A stretch of 64,000 nucleotides of DNA from Phytoseiulus persimilis (lineage: Eukaryota; Arthropoda; Arachnida; Mesostigmata; Phytoseiidae): positions 12,400,001-12,464,000 of the forward strand of contig CM075103.1 in NCBI GenBank assembly GCA_037576195.1. Reading direction: 5' to 3'. Both the position numbers and the translations under genes were made by a program. Below are positions 11,534 through 23,910 of this stretch, piece by piece (position 1 is the stretch's first letter; every line of letters begins with the position of its first letter). A model generated the notes under the pieces. It made no database searches. It was given only the letters and a program-made list of their open reading frames with translations, and was not told where the DNA came from.

Positions 11534-13925
11534 GGAACCCGACCTCTGGATTCGGAGGGCAACAAGAGAACGCCGTGTTTGGGGGTGGAACAAAATAGAA
11601 GATACATTTATTCATTGATAAGGGTTCATTATTCGATATGTTCTTGCTGTGGATCAATAACTGACATCGAGTAGTGTACCTAGATAGCTCGAGCTGAGTT
11701 TCAGGGTCAAGGACGCCTCCTCAATGTTTCGGAAGAAGAAACTTGTGGTCGTCATCGTTTCTACGGCAGCCTCGTCATCATTTTTCCTAAATTGTTGGAA
11801 TTCATGATAATGTTGGTCTCCAACCTTCTCCACCTCTATTCATCTATCGAAGAGACGATCGCAGGCCGACGACTCGCGGCTAGAAGGGTTCCCAGAGCGC
11901 TTGGAAAATCCTCTAGATCGGAGCGAGCACGATGAACTTCTTGTCCTTGTATTCCTAGAAGTCTACTGAGGATTGACGCCCTCTCTAGAGGAATAAAACA
12001 TCGTCGATAATGTTTTGTTTCTCCGCGCCGCTTATCCCTTAGAAGGTTACAGACAACACTTCAGTGATGCTCATTAGCACTCGCTAACCGGAGAAACGCT
12101 CGCCTGTGGATATGGACTCCATGTGATTACGTTTCAGCGACTGTTGTGGGGGTTCGTTTCGGCGGTGGTAAAGGTTTACACGTCTTGATCTTGCTGTTCT
12201 AACCGGAAATTACTTCGACGGCACGTTCCTTCACGTCTAGTTCATCGTATTCCTCATCACTATCCATAATGCGTTATCGTAACTATCAATTTCAAGATAT
12301 TTCACCTCACAAGAGATACTAGGTTTTCTTGCCTACAGCGATGCGGCCTCGACTCATGTTTCAACATGCTTAACCTCGTGTCCGACTCTAACTCGTTCAT
12401 ACGGCTGCCATGGCCAACAATCCCATGCGGTCGTGAATTTGCGTTCTCTAAAGTTGGCTTTCTTTAATAACATTATTAGATGGCTCGATCGTCGTGGTTG
12501 TTCTAAACACAGCTCCAGGCTTGGAGTGTTATTAGTTGTGTTGTGGAAACAGTGACAATTATATCCTTAATAAAGTGAAAGCACACTAGACTTTGCAGTC
12601 TGCTAGCTCCTATACTTCTCCGAGGGAGACGACTCCCTAGGTTACCAATTCCGGCAGATTGAGTTCACCAGCTTCATCGCATCATGTCGAAACCGACAAC
12701 TTCCTCAGCTACATGCCCACCAGGAGTAAATCGAACCATATACCTCGTTCCGCGTCTATTGTGATACGATTGGTCTGACTGATGTATAGAGTGTGATTCA
12801 GCAATAACTGAGGCGATAAAAGAGTAAACCAGTCGAACGCACTTATGGAACCAAGTTGAGAAGTAACGTGTGTACAGTGGTGTTGTGTTCCTCCTTTACT
12901 CTCGTCAAGTTCGCTTGCACTCGAATTCCCTCCAACTACGAGTATACGACAAGAGAGATCGTTAACAATAATGTCTGCTTCTCTATATTCCGACTGAGCC
13001 CATCACCGCAATGCTCGACAGCGGGCGTCGCTTCCACTCTGCGAAGTCACTTTCCCCCCCCGAAAATCTGAGGAAAACTGGTTCAAATTCGTCTCGATGT
13101 TCAGAGTTGCTTGCACAGAGTGCTATTTTCTGGGCAGAGAGGGAAATCGTGGACGACCGCCATGCCCATTGGATGTAGCTAAATCGGAAAAGCTCTGTTT
13201 GTGTAGTTGATCAGTTTCATTAGCCTACTCTTTCATATTCCTTTTTCGGTCGGTGTCCGGCTAGGACTCGTGCTGGAACGTCTCTGGTACGCCAGGTAGG
13301 GCATTCTGTTGCAGCGAACGGCACACAGAATGCCCACGCGTGGGAACAAACTCGGCTAGACATTGATCTCGAGAATGCTGTGGTTGTTCCCGCTATGTTT
13401 GTTGTTATGCTTTCTCGTGTTCTCATCGTTGTTATCTTCGATGACGTCGTTCGGTCTAACAGAGTCGAGTTGATGAGGAAAATGAGCCCATTGATCCACT
13501 GTTTCGAACTTCCGTTCCCCTCGGGGGCCTGCGCAAAAATGGAACAACTGCTCCGCCAGTCCGAAGGCTGACAGAGCAGTTGTGTGAGCATTTCCCATTC
13601 TGTTCTGTTCGTCGCCTCACCCGTTTTTTCTGTTGTTGGTTGATGGATGACGTGTGGGCGGAAATTTTGCTCGGACCGCTCCCAAGGATGGCGCGGATTT
13701 TCGAATCTCCACAGTACTTTCCTCTCTCAAACGATTGCGGTACACGGTGTCTAGTTCGTGATGACCGTTTCCAACGACAGTTTTCCAACAACACGAACAA
13801 CAACAAGGGCTGCTCAACGATCTCTGCAATCGATAGCTCAGCTCGCAAGCCCAGTTTAAAGACATATAGTGAGAAAGTTTCACGATGGCTGTCGTTCGGA
13901 GCGCGCACAAACCGACAGTGACCGG
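11534..13925. other. AT-richer stretch without a recognisable gene
   Basis: Base composition becomes AT-richer than on either side, and ORFs are almost absent from 11660 to 12850. On the minus strand at 12267-12199 a short acidic reading frame begins MDSDEEYDELDVKERAVEV and stops at TAG after 22 codons. It looks like the start of a protein, but what follows is interrupted. Between 13220 and 13925 both strands carry ORFs of 60-160 codons that I cannot assign. This part could be 5' sequence of the weak LINE-like fragment next to it. Confidence 0.4.
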
Positions 13926-13933
13926 GTGTAAGT

Positions 13934-14045
13934 TTCATTTGCGGTCATCTCTCTCCACATGGTGCCGATATAAACCCCGGTACCGTCAGAATTGTGCCAA
14001 CTGTCGTTCTCATTCTCCGATTCGCTCTATCACTGCCGATTTGAG
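13934..14045 (+). pseudogene. possible N-terminal fragment of a non-LTR retrotransposon ORF2
   Basis: The frame at 13934-13990 reads FICGHLSPHGADINPGTVR, which resembles the GDIHPNPGPV signature seen near the start of many CR1-, L1- and RTE-like second ORFs. One frame over, immediately downstream, the reading is RYRQNCANCRSHSPIRS, with a C-x2-C pair where some of those elements carry a PHD-like zinc finger. A one-base shift between the two is needed, and nothing downstream resembles an endonuclease. Each match is short, and only the order of the two motifs gives weight. This is inference; chance is a serious alternative. Confidence 0.25.
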
Positions 14046-17000
14046 ATAATTTTTTGTGGGTTTTCTGTCTTGTTTATTTTCATAGGAAATATATCTTATC
14101 CGGTACTAAATCTGTTCTTCGTCGACTATTTCGGCCTGCATTACGTTACGCTAAACCTCATCGAGTTAGGTATCAGTGTGAGTAGTGTCAGTAGTAGTAA
14201 TGATGGTATCAGTATATAGTTGAATTTATGAAGGTGTGAGGCCGGCCTGCCATCGGCTACCGGAATCCTCATTGAAGCATGTCACTCACCGAGAACGGGT
14301 AGATAAACTCCAGACTCTCCGGATTCTCTAGCAGCGTTCTTCGGTGGTTTAAAATCAGCGTATTCGGACACTGTAGCGCGCTGTGTCGGGCTTTAATCAA
14401 CAGATTAACGGACGCATCATCTCTTCGGTGTTCCCGATTCTCTTCCGCTTCGTCCCCTCTCCGTCTCTGCTTCGGTCTCTTGGAACAAAACAAACGTTCG
14501 CCGGCACCCAACAGCCCGAATCCTCGAACGATTTTACAGTGAACCAAGAACGGTCGGAAACTGCTCGAACTCAAAAGCAACGTAAGCCTCTCAAACGAAC
14601 TGAACGTTTTTCAATTGAATCAATTATTTACAACACCCGCTCCGGACGCTCACATCGATAGATGGCCGTCGACGATCGGCCGGTCCGCCTGAAACAATCC
14701 AACCGAGCGAGCACTCGACCGACTGACTGTTCCTTTCTCGAACACAAACGTTCAGGCAGTCGTTTGGAAGAACTATGAATGTAGGTTTGTCTGCGTATGC
14801 TTTGGTGTACGAATCGGATTACCTCTTCTGTTCTCGACACGCATTCACGGAGAATTCCGCGTCGATTCATGTTCTCGCTCGTTTTCGAATGGTTCATCCC
14901 GATCACAATCATGTGTCGGTGCGTGAGCTGGTCCACTTCTGGTACGGAGGGTAACGTGCGCCAGCTCCTTGGCTTCGTGTATGAACAGATGTTTGTATGC
15001 AGTTGATGTATGAACAGATGAACATATTCTGTCGTGTTCCTCGTCCTGTGAGGGTTCCGCTGCTTGTTTCCTGTCTGCACGAGTGCTTCCTCCGCCTGAT
15101 CGGTGCCATACCTACTACACGACCAGCAGAAGATTGTCGGCGTTAGTTGAATCCAGCTCACGATTCCTCGAGATCCGTTCGGAACATCTTCTCGGCGAAT
15201 CGATCGAAAATTCTATTCTCTGACTTTGAACTTCAATCAGAAGCGAACACGCCGTGACCTCGGTGTAGACGTTGGGTTCGAGCCGGCTCCGTCAGATCAC
15301 GAGGTTAATAGCTCCCGACACGAGGCTCTGCTTGATAATTATTGTTTACACATTCGTTTGTACATTTCATCTCAAAGCCAGTTTCATTCTTCGTCCTTAA
15401 TTTCTTGTGTTGATCCGAGAAACCTACGCACACATTCAGTTGGATTGATTCTTTCGAAGAAAGCTGTTCGTCTCGTGTCATTCCTCCCAGAGTTTGTCAT
15501 CGACGACGTTCCAGGCGGAGCACATCGGATCGGCTTGGACACAATCAGTTCTGATGCTTCCTCACGTGGAATCAACCTCCGCGAGTTTTCACAATGAACT
15601 GAAAGTCGTCCATGCTGGATTTTTCGGATCGGTTCCAATACTCTCGCGAAAGATTGCCCGAAGATGGCGCACAAGAACACCATCTCCAAGGCTCGTGCTC
15701 TTCGAATGAGTCATTCTCTTTTTCGTCAAATCTCTTCTCGTAAACACATCTGCAAGTGAACGATACAATTCCTCATCGGACGTTGAACACACATTCCTCT
15801 TTCTATCTTCCACGGCCGGCTCGTAAAAAGCATCCACGATCGAAGTCATCGGAGTGCTTGTATCGATCGAAAAAAATCTATGCGATGAGGGAAACCCCGT
15901 ACCTTGCTTGTCCCAGGAAGAATCCGGCGGGATTCGCTAGTTGAGGGTGGAGCGATGGACGTACTGAGCGTGGGGGTCCTGGAAAAAAGAATAACGCTTG
16001 TCAAATTCCGTGACGAATCTCGGGGGATTTAGCATCCTGAGCAATCAGGGACCTCACTGGTTTTTTCACCTCGAGACAGATTTAAGCGCCTGCTCAACGG
16101 TCCGCCAGTCACTTTGAGCATGGTTTCCACCACGTTTGGGCGTAATCCTACGACATGAGCTTTCCGCGGGAACGGCCGCGGTAAGCTCGGAAATAGAGAT
16201 TCCCGGTCTGGAAGTTGGACGAGGGTTGCCAATTACGGTGTGCGGACAGACCGCTGATTCAGGCCGAATCGAGTTACTTCGTTTAGAGAGCACAACAAGC
16301 TTCTTGCCTCGCCGCGATTGATTTTGCGCGTCTGGAAGCCGAGATCCGCCCGCCTTGGACAGGAATTTCTTCCAAACTAAGATATGTTTTCATGCTGATG
16401 ACGGGTTTCGTGACTGAAGTAGCCTCAAGCAGTCCGTGAGCAGAGCTGAATACTCTCTTGGTCGAACGAGGCATGTTCGTAAAATGTTCGGGCTAGAGGG
16501 ATTCCTTCGCGTGGCTCGTTCAGCCCTGCACTCCTGACCTCTGGTTTCACGCAAAGCGCGAGGAGTCCCATCGACCTCGTCTGCTCGACTATTGCGTGAG
16601 AATTCGGGATATTCAGGAGAATATTTCGGGAGCATTTCCCTTCAGAATGTTAACCAGATTGAGGTTCTGCGGAAGAATAGCGAGCGTCCCCGGAGAGTCA
16701 TGCGCTGGAGGTAACGTGTTCTGAGCTAGCGAGTCACATCCGCGGATCATTTAACTTGGTTCAGGTTTCTCAGCTCAAAGGACCGCCTGCTTCATAAGTC
16801 CTCCGCCCCGGAGCGCGAACCTTGGTCACAGACCGTTCCACATCGCAAACCGGGTCTGGACGAGCGGGCAGGACATCGATGTCCCGCATGGCTCAAAGCA
16901 ACCATCACTCGCCTCCCTCGCAGGTGAGCGTCATTCCAGCCCTCGGCAGTTTTCGATTATCGTCAGGAAGAACGGCGCGATCTTCGTGAGAGGAAAAGTG

Positions 17001-17447
17001 TTGCCCTCAGCAAACACTTGTTCGAGCCACCTAGCCATACTGGCTATCAGCGCCCCGACCAAGGAGTCGGTCTGGTTGGCAGGTATAGCCATGAAGGACG
17101 AGTCGAGTCCACGCCCAGCTTCGAGGCCCGTGCGTAAAGGAAGGAGGTAAAAACGGCTGGCGAAAAATCACGATGACAGGGAGCGGCTGGCTGGCGTGAT
17201 TCGGGCGGCCAACCTCGACGGAGGCGACTATGGCTAGCCGTAATGTTTTATGACGTGCTTTGAAGGGGTATATGGGCACATCCCTCAAACTTCCACTTCG
17301 GCCGTTTTCTTGGCCTTGCCGCGCGCGCTGATCACAGTAATCTCTCCGTCCATTCGAATCGAAGCTTTCCGAGCCGCACGTCCTCAACGAGCGCCGTGTC
17401 AGCTTCCTTATTTTGATAGAGGGCGGCGCGCCGTTTGTTGTCCGTTC
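14046..17447. other. no recognisable gene
   Basis: The first part is AT-rich (14046-14220 has few C or G runs). The rest is mixed, with ORFs of 60-177 codons on both strands. The longest is on the minus strand at 14628-15161 and has no family resemblance I can name. No tRNA or rRNA signal was found. A tRNA B-box-like GGGTTCGAGCC near 15276 lacks a partner A box and cloverleaf. Confidence 0.45.
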
Positions 17448-17515
17448 AGGGCCCGAAAGTCCCTCATTGCGACCGATTGAATAATTTCGAAAAAGTGCAT
17501 AAACTTTCGGGCCCT
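17448..17515. repeat. inverted repeat with perfect 13-bp arms
   Basis: AGGGCCCGAAAGT (17448-17460) and ACTTTCGGGCCCT (17503-17515) are exact reverse complements separated by 42 bases. The loop holds ATAATTTCGAAAAA (17481-17494), a word that also occurs in two other inverted repeats in this window. It could be a small foldback element or a structured RNA. No promoter or flanking duplication is evident. Confidence 0.7.
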
Positions 17516-18822
17516 AGCTATGTGACACAGTCTGGTGACGATTCTCCCAGAACTGACCAGATTTTGCTGGCGCCACTCCGCAGCAAGGGTTAGAGCCCGC
17601 CAATAGTTCCTCGGAATCTGCTCTATCCTGGTGGTGGAACTTTTCCACCCTCATGAGTTAACTATGCGGAGCCTAGCGGCGATAACAAAGACGCGCCTCG
17701 GCACCGTCCTCCAGCGGACTGACATGCGAGATCGACCACGGGCGCAGCTAATTTGATCGGTCCCCCCAGACCGAAGAACCTGGAACCTGCTCGGGTCGTC
17801 GGCAGGCTCAGTCGGAGTTCACTCAGCCTACACCTGATCGAAATATGGCCAAACGGTCAGTTGTCAGGGCAATCTTTCAGCGCCATAGTCTTCGACGCCG
17901 CGATCGAACGGAAGGCAGCTCTCCCACGCTTCTGGACCTCAGCGAAGTTCCGCGAAGTTGTGACTCTGATACACGAGCGGTGCTTGTGAGGACAAACGAG
18001 CGTGCGCTCCAAAGGCGCTCCTCGAGGGACGCCGCTGCTTACTCCTGTTTCTTGACTCCTGTGCTTCCTTCCGGGCAAGGATTTTCTTTCCACAAAGTTC
18101 TGAATGGGTTAGCAATCGACTCCTAAAATGGAGCCACGAGCCGGAAAGAAAACCGGAAGCTGCCTCCTTTCCCGCGTATTATGACCAACTCATTAGTCAA
18201 GGGCTGCGGCGACGGGCTGTAAACTTGATAGCTCACACGGAACTTGGGCCTTCGGCTCGGCGCTTGGTGTGTATGTGTGCTCGGTATACTATCCGTGATT
18301 TGTGTGAGCTCGATTAATACAGCTGTCATTTCGAATCAACCGATGCACATCGAGCCGTCGATGACCCAGAACGAACTTTTCTGCGGTGAGGGCAATGCTT
18401 CGACCCGATAGCCCCGCCAGCAAGTCTCCGCTGGCCCGAAAGGCTCAAGCTGATGGGAAAGAGGCTCCCATGTCCAGGGCGTGCTCATGTGGTTATCTCC
18501 TGCAGCCCCATCCCGAAGCCTACCTCGCACTTCCGGCAATCGCTTCCCCGCTCGGGATCTGCGCAATTCTCTCCCGATTGTGGAACACATTGCCGAGAAT
18601 TTCGTCGGCTTGAGATCCAGGCACGGTGAGCCTTCATACGTCGCATCCGGAACCGCAATCATGGAGAGGCGTTGTAGACCACGATCCTTGGAAACAAGGT
18701 TCCCGCAGAGCCTCGGATGAGAAGTTGCGGGAAATGTTTTCAAAGGCGCTGGAGCGAGCGGCTGAGCCTTCTAGGTGCGCTTGCTGATCAAGTAGGCTTT
18801 TCTCTCGGCATACAGTCTCGCA

Positions 18823-18841
18823 CCCCCCCCCCCCCCCCCCC
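18823..18841 (+). repeat. C19 homopolymer
   Basis: Nineteen consecutive C on the plus strand, followed by a C-rich tail (TCCCCCTTCTCCCC). One of several pure C or G runs of ten or more bases in the window. Confidence 0.9.
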
Positions 18842-19675
18842 TCCCCCTTCTCCCCTGCGGTCCACCAACGCTGTTGCTGTTAGCTCACGAGCGCGAGAGA
18901 AGGCGATTCCAAGGTGTCGCGATCGGAGGTTTCCTCACGATACCGTCCCTCCGCCCTCGACCCTCGCCCTCGCGGGAATAATTCACGCGGTGTGACCTTC
19001 GGCTCGAGCGGGATCGCCAAAGTGAGGCATTGACCTTTGTCACTTGATGGAAGGAGTTTCCGATTCCAGCGGTTTTCCGAAATCTGCGCATGGGGCGGTG
19101 ATCGGAGTGGAAACATGCCGACCGAGCCGAGGGGGCGGATGTTAGCTGCCGAGTGTTGTTCAGTGTTCATTTACCTATTTTGGAAACAGCTCATTCTGTT
19201 GAGCTTATCCGAGTCAGAGGAAAGTCTGCGCGATCGTCCAGTCTGATGTTTGCAGCTCGGGGCTCTCCCGCCTCGAGGCTCCCTCGCACTTGCGGAGAGA
19301 ACCCAAAAAAGCGCGATCGGATCTCGCGACCCCATTCGACAAGTCTTTTGTTGAGGAGCGATGACCACGTTCGTGTGCCTCTCTGTGCATCCACAGGTCT
19401 CCGGAAAGCGGGAATCATGAATAAAGCCGCGACTCCAGGGCACGCAGCACAATTTCGAAATTCTCGGAATGCCACAGTGCCACGCAATTCCTTTTCATTG
19501 AATGTTCCACCCGGTGAGGCAGAGGCTGGCCAGAGGGAAGAAGCCCTCTCTGCGAGGTGAACAACGCACTGCAGAAATCGAGTTCCACTGAACCAAAAAA
19601 ATGTTATTCAATATGATATCACTCATGATCAAGGTTCTAGTCCAGTTCCGGGTCGTTTCGAGCTATAGAATGCGC

Positions 19676-19697
19676 GGGGGGGGGGGGGGGGGGGGGG
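19676..19697 (+). repeat. G22 homopolymer
   Basis: Twenty-two consecutive G on the plus strand. It is long enough to form a G-quadruplex, but its length may be inexact because such runs are hard to sequence. Confidence 0.85.
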
Positions 19698-20570
19698 AAT
19701 CCATGGGGGTTACGGCTGCTCCAGCCGAATTCAGACTCCTGAATCAGGAGCCCATCACACGCGGCCCATCAAGCGGATGCGGGCCCTCCGCTCCGCTGAA
19801 CACGAGGTCAACTCGGGAGAATGCGCTCGACAGAGGTGCTCCGGCACATTGTCTCGACTCGCGAGCACCGCGAGTGGACACACGCGTTGGCCACAGTGAA
19901 GTCATCGCGGCCCGCACCTCTCGGAACTGTGCGCGATGATTCGTCGCGGGAGTAAGGCGGTCATCCGCGGGCGAAATTTCCAAGGATCATGACGCATATG
20001 TACACCAGATGACCATTTCCGTCCTCTTGGCGTGCTCGAGACAAAGCTGTGGAAACGACGCGGGGGTTCAAGACAAAATCGCCTGAGAACAGATGAGGTC
20101 CAAGTGGAGGTGACCATCTCCATTCCGCCCGCCCTGATTTCAGATTGCTCCCACCAAGACCTCCGGCCCGGCTGGCCATGCGGGGAGGTGAAGCTTAGCT
20201 CCGAGGATCGTTCCGCGAAACCCGCCGGAGATCCAGTGGGAACATCTCGTTGTGAGGCGAACTTCGCGAAAGCGGAATTGAAACCTCCGGTCCAAGCGCG
20301 GCGGCGTCGTTAGTAGCGCAACGTCGCTCAATTACGGGAGTGTCCTGCGCCCCCAGGGATAACGTGTTCAGAGCCGGAGAGCCGTTCCAGGTGAGCCCCG
20401 ATCACGTCTCGGAGCCTCTGCTTTCAGAGATCCTTCGCTGGGGCGCTGTTCCTGTAGACGAAAGGCCGCAAAGCTGAGATTGAAGTCGTTGGGCACGCAT
20501 TGCAAACAAGATGTGGTCGGAAGCTCGGTTAGGGAAACACTCGGATTTTCAGCTACTGCGTCTCTATGGG

Positions 20571-20935
20571 TATTATTCCACTTTCGTTCCCCCATAGCCT
20601 ACTCGGCGTCTCAACTTTCCACCAGCCGCCTCCTCCTCGATACTCCCCCGATTCTCTCTCTTTTTGTTTACCCTCTCGATTTTTTCCATCTGATACCTAT
20701 CCGTCATATTCCCCTCGTGCCCTCGACATCTTCATGCGCGCCCTTCTCTGGACTCCCATCCCGAACTCCCTCATTCTGCTTCCACACCTTCAGTCTTCAC
20801 TTCAGACCTTCCGAGCTCTCATCTGATTCCACTCCTCGCCTCCCGGGATAGTACACGTTTCCCATATCTCCTCTTCCGCATCGGGAAGCCTCACCCCCTC
20901 ACCTGACTTCAACCTCGTTAGGCTGTTTCTCATCG
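20571..20935 (+). repeat. pyrimidine-rich tract
   Basis: About 360 bp in which the plus strand is strongly enriched for C and T, with many CTC, TCC and TTCC words and few purine runs. The ORF across it (20480-20851, 123 codons) is rich in S, P, L and F, as such composition forces. I see no domain and read the tract as compositionally biased DNA rather than a gene. Confidence 0.6.
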
Positions 20936-23811
20936 AGCGCAGACAAGCAGCCGAGGGACAGAACCGTTGAGAGCAGGAAACAGGGTTGAGGGGCACGGGT
21001 TCTGACCCCGGGTGAGTCGACTTCCTTTGCTCTCATGGTTCTGCGGGTCTTTAATTACAAAATCAGAAGCTCGTCTCGAGGAAACACCCAGAACCCTCTG
21101 AATCCAGAACAAATCTTGTCACTCTTCCTATTCAATTAGTTTCGTACTGTTCCAGACGCACATGGAGCACGTGGGATCTTCGCGGTTGGGAAAAAGTTCG
21201 CTATGAATGAGGGTCAGGACTGGGATGCGTGAATATTGTGACGGTATGTTCGCATAGACTGACGTGCATGTCTGCCATCATTCCCACGATGTGGATCGCG
21301 ACCGTTCACTCATGGAGCCGACGGCTGGGAATTCCGTCGTTCGAAACTGAGAAGTTCCTCCTCAGACAGCGTTCGTTGATGCTCTGTAGCAAGAAAATGG
21401 AGGAATTTCAGCCTTCTGTCAGCCGCCTCATACGCAGCATTCATCAAGGCTCATTTCACGGTCCTGGGAATCGACCGGAACCAGAACTCTGCTTGGAAGC
21501 TCGCTCGATTAGAGTGTCCCCGATTGCTTCGTCGAAGTTCAAAGTCGCATCTTTCGATCTCGAGCGAAGTTCCGAAATCGCCGAGTCATGACAGTTTGGG
21601 GAAGCAAGCTCTGTATGATATAATCCCAGCCTCAATGGAATGTCGAGTTGGCTACCTCATCGAAACGAGGAAGTGGTCGGACCAGAGGTGTAACAACCAG
21701 TTCCCAGGGAACGACAACATCTGTCCCCACTGCGAATAAAATACTCGAGTCCTCCTGGTCCTCATTCTCGTCCACTGTTTGCGCACCACCGCGATAATGG
21801 TCTCCATTATTTTCGGGCAAATGACGGAGGTTGCAGCCGGGAAGTATTATTCCCCAAGCGTCTGGTACCGGAGGTCCGACCGACTTCCGAAACAAGACCA
21901 CTTGAGCTGGAACAGCCTTCCGCAAGAGTCTCGATGAAGGCAGAGAGGAACGTACGGCTCTGTTCATGAACTTCTCAGACCGGTCAAAGAGGAACGACAA
22001 GCTGGTCACTGTTGCCAACGCTTGCTTGGAAACTTCTCGAAATCAGCATTCGGAAGGCTCCCGAATAGCTGGAATGAAGTCGGAAGCGTGGCCTCACTTG
22101 TTTCCGGTGGAACACCACAAGTTTCAAGCGCTGAACGAAGCAACTGTGGGAGTGTCATGTGCTCCAAGAACTTCGGCCTTGCAACACGAGCGGAAACGTG
22201 ACGTAGAATTCGATGACGCTCATAAACAGAGCAGTATGTATCATCATTTCCGACGAAACTCGGAAGAAGGCAATGAATCGGATCAGTCTCTACCGGTTTA
22301 TATCGGATCAACTCTCTGTCTGATGATTCAGGAGTAGATCCCAGTCTCTCCCGGAAGCTTTCCTAGTTCTCAAGGATGATTTGAATGAACCTGTTGTTCT
22401 CCTGGCTGAAATCGGAAACAGAGGCGTGTTTCCTCTGTACAGACGCACGACTGGGGACCTGTCGTGCGTCTCTCACGATCACTATCATCATCCGCGGAAG
22501 ACCGTCACGTCACTGCAACAACCGATCTCCGGAACTCGAAAAAATCAGCGGATACCGGCTGTCCTCTTCCTTCCTTTCCCATGCGATTGCACCGGGTCGA
22601 ATCCAGTAGCCATCGCTCGTGCTTGCTTCGAGGAACCAAAAATCGAGGATGAATCCGCAGGAATGGACATTCCTGAGAAAGCTCGAGCGCGCCGAGTCGC
22701 GTGATTCCCCCAATGCAGTTCGCTACGCTGCTAGAAAGCAGGTGATACGATCGTGTTTGAGACCCCAATTTCCAATCCTGGAAGAAAACGAACTCAGGAG
22801 ATGGAGGAGCGCCGATCGCCCCCTCTCCCTCATCCGATATTTCCGATGATGATGATTTTTGAAAACTGACAAGACTGCGCATTCGCCAGTTCTCGTTTCC
22901 CGGGTCGAATGAGAACAAACTCCTGCACATGGTATCTCAGCTCACAGTTTCAGAAATTTTGTGATGATTTCAATCTCAGACGAGGAGTCCAAGGCCGACT
23001 CGATCGAACGCAGGATCACAACCAAGAACCGGAGCTGGCAGTGGAGCTGGAGCCGTGGCCCGAATCTCACTCCCGCATGTTCCTGCGGGAGAGAGCCGGG
23101 CGAGGTCAGTCGTACGAATCGTCGAGCCAGGCGATGAGCGGGATGAAGGATCTCGTGTGCTTTCTAAGCTGATCGAGTTCATCAATCTGTTGTGTGCCTC
23201 TAGCTTTGCATGATAGCCGTTTTTCTGAGTTTGTGTGCCAGTTCTTATCGCGCGTGCGCCGGTTCGTTAGTTCCATGCATGCTTTCCGATCGACGCTCGC
23301 AGCGCTTTTCATCCACAGCTCCGAGCTCGGAACGACCTCTGTCTGCTCCTCCATGACAAGCTACTTCTCTTCGTTAGTTCCCAAGCCTGACAGGCTTCAA
23401 CCGTGCGAAGCGTTCGCATGGATCAGGTCAGCTATTCAGCGTGCGCCGGGTCGAAAACTTCTTACTGCTCGTTCGCCTCGCTGCAGCCGAACGTTCAGCG
23501 TACGCGATGAGCCGCTCCAATTCGGACTTACGAGGCCACATAGTTTCCCACGCGCAACGAAGAACAGTTTGCCGGAGAGGGAGAGAGACACGGAGATGCG
23601 AAAATTTCGATCGCGATTCGTATATTCACTGCTGGGGCTCATTGTCCGGGAAGACTTCGCGCGTTCGTGAGCGCTCAGCAGAAACGAGTGAGGCATAGTT
23701 CGCCAGACTTATCCGTCACCCTATGGTTCTGTGTCTCAATCTATCATCTCATCGATCCGGTGGTGGTCTCTGTCGACTCCGAGCCTTGTGAGTCTCTGTG
23801 TTTCGACAGCC
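20936..23811. other. unassigned; two minus-strand ORFs with protein-like composition
   Basis: On the minus strand, 22311-22006 (101 codons) contains FVGNDDTYCSVYERHRILR. It overlaps in another frame the ORF 22018-21632 (128 codons), which contains VPDAWGIILPGCNLRHLPE. Both are less arginine- and serine-rich than the surrounding ORFs, so a frameshifted old coding sequence is possible. I recognise no family and no catalytic motif. The remainder holds only short ORFs. Confidence 0.25.
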
Positions 23812-23910
23812 GACGGCCCGTTCTTCCAGGGGCTCGTTGTCGGCGCGGACGACTCGGCCGGTTCTTCCAGGGGCTCGTTGTCGGCGCGGACGACTCGGCC
23901 GGTTCTTCTC
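23812..23910 (+). repeat. 41-bp tandem duplication
   Basis: A unit beginning TTCTTCCAGGGGCTCGTTGT at 23821 is repeated at 23862, exactly 41 bp later. A partial third copy starts at 23903 (TTCTTC then divergent). The two full copies are identical across the unit. As 41 is not a multiple of three, the repeat is not suited to a coding sequence. Confidence 0.9.

Larger units (their letters stand above)
17516..20570. other. no recognisable gene; long C and G homopolymers
   Basis: Short unassigned ORFs only. A run of 19 C lies at 18823-18841, and a run of 22 G at 19676-19697. The longest ORF is on the minus strand at 18336-18743 (135 codons) and is not recognised. Stretches such as 19750-20330 are GC-richer, but no domain is visible. 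Confidence 0.45.

Noticed and set aside
16920-16935. CAG-GTGAG words here and elsewhere (8340, 20388) as splice donors
   Set aside because: Such words are frequent by chance at this composition, and no convincing exon with a known domain lies upstream.
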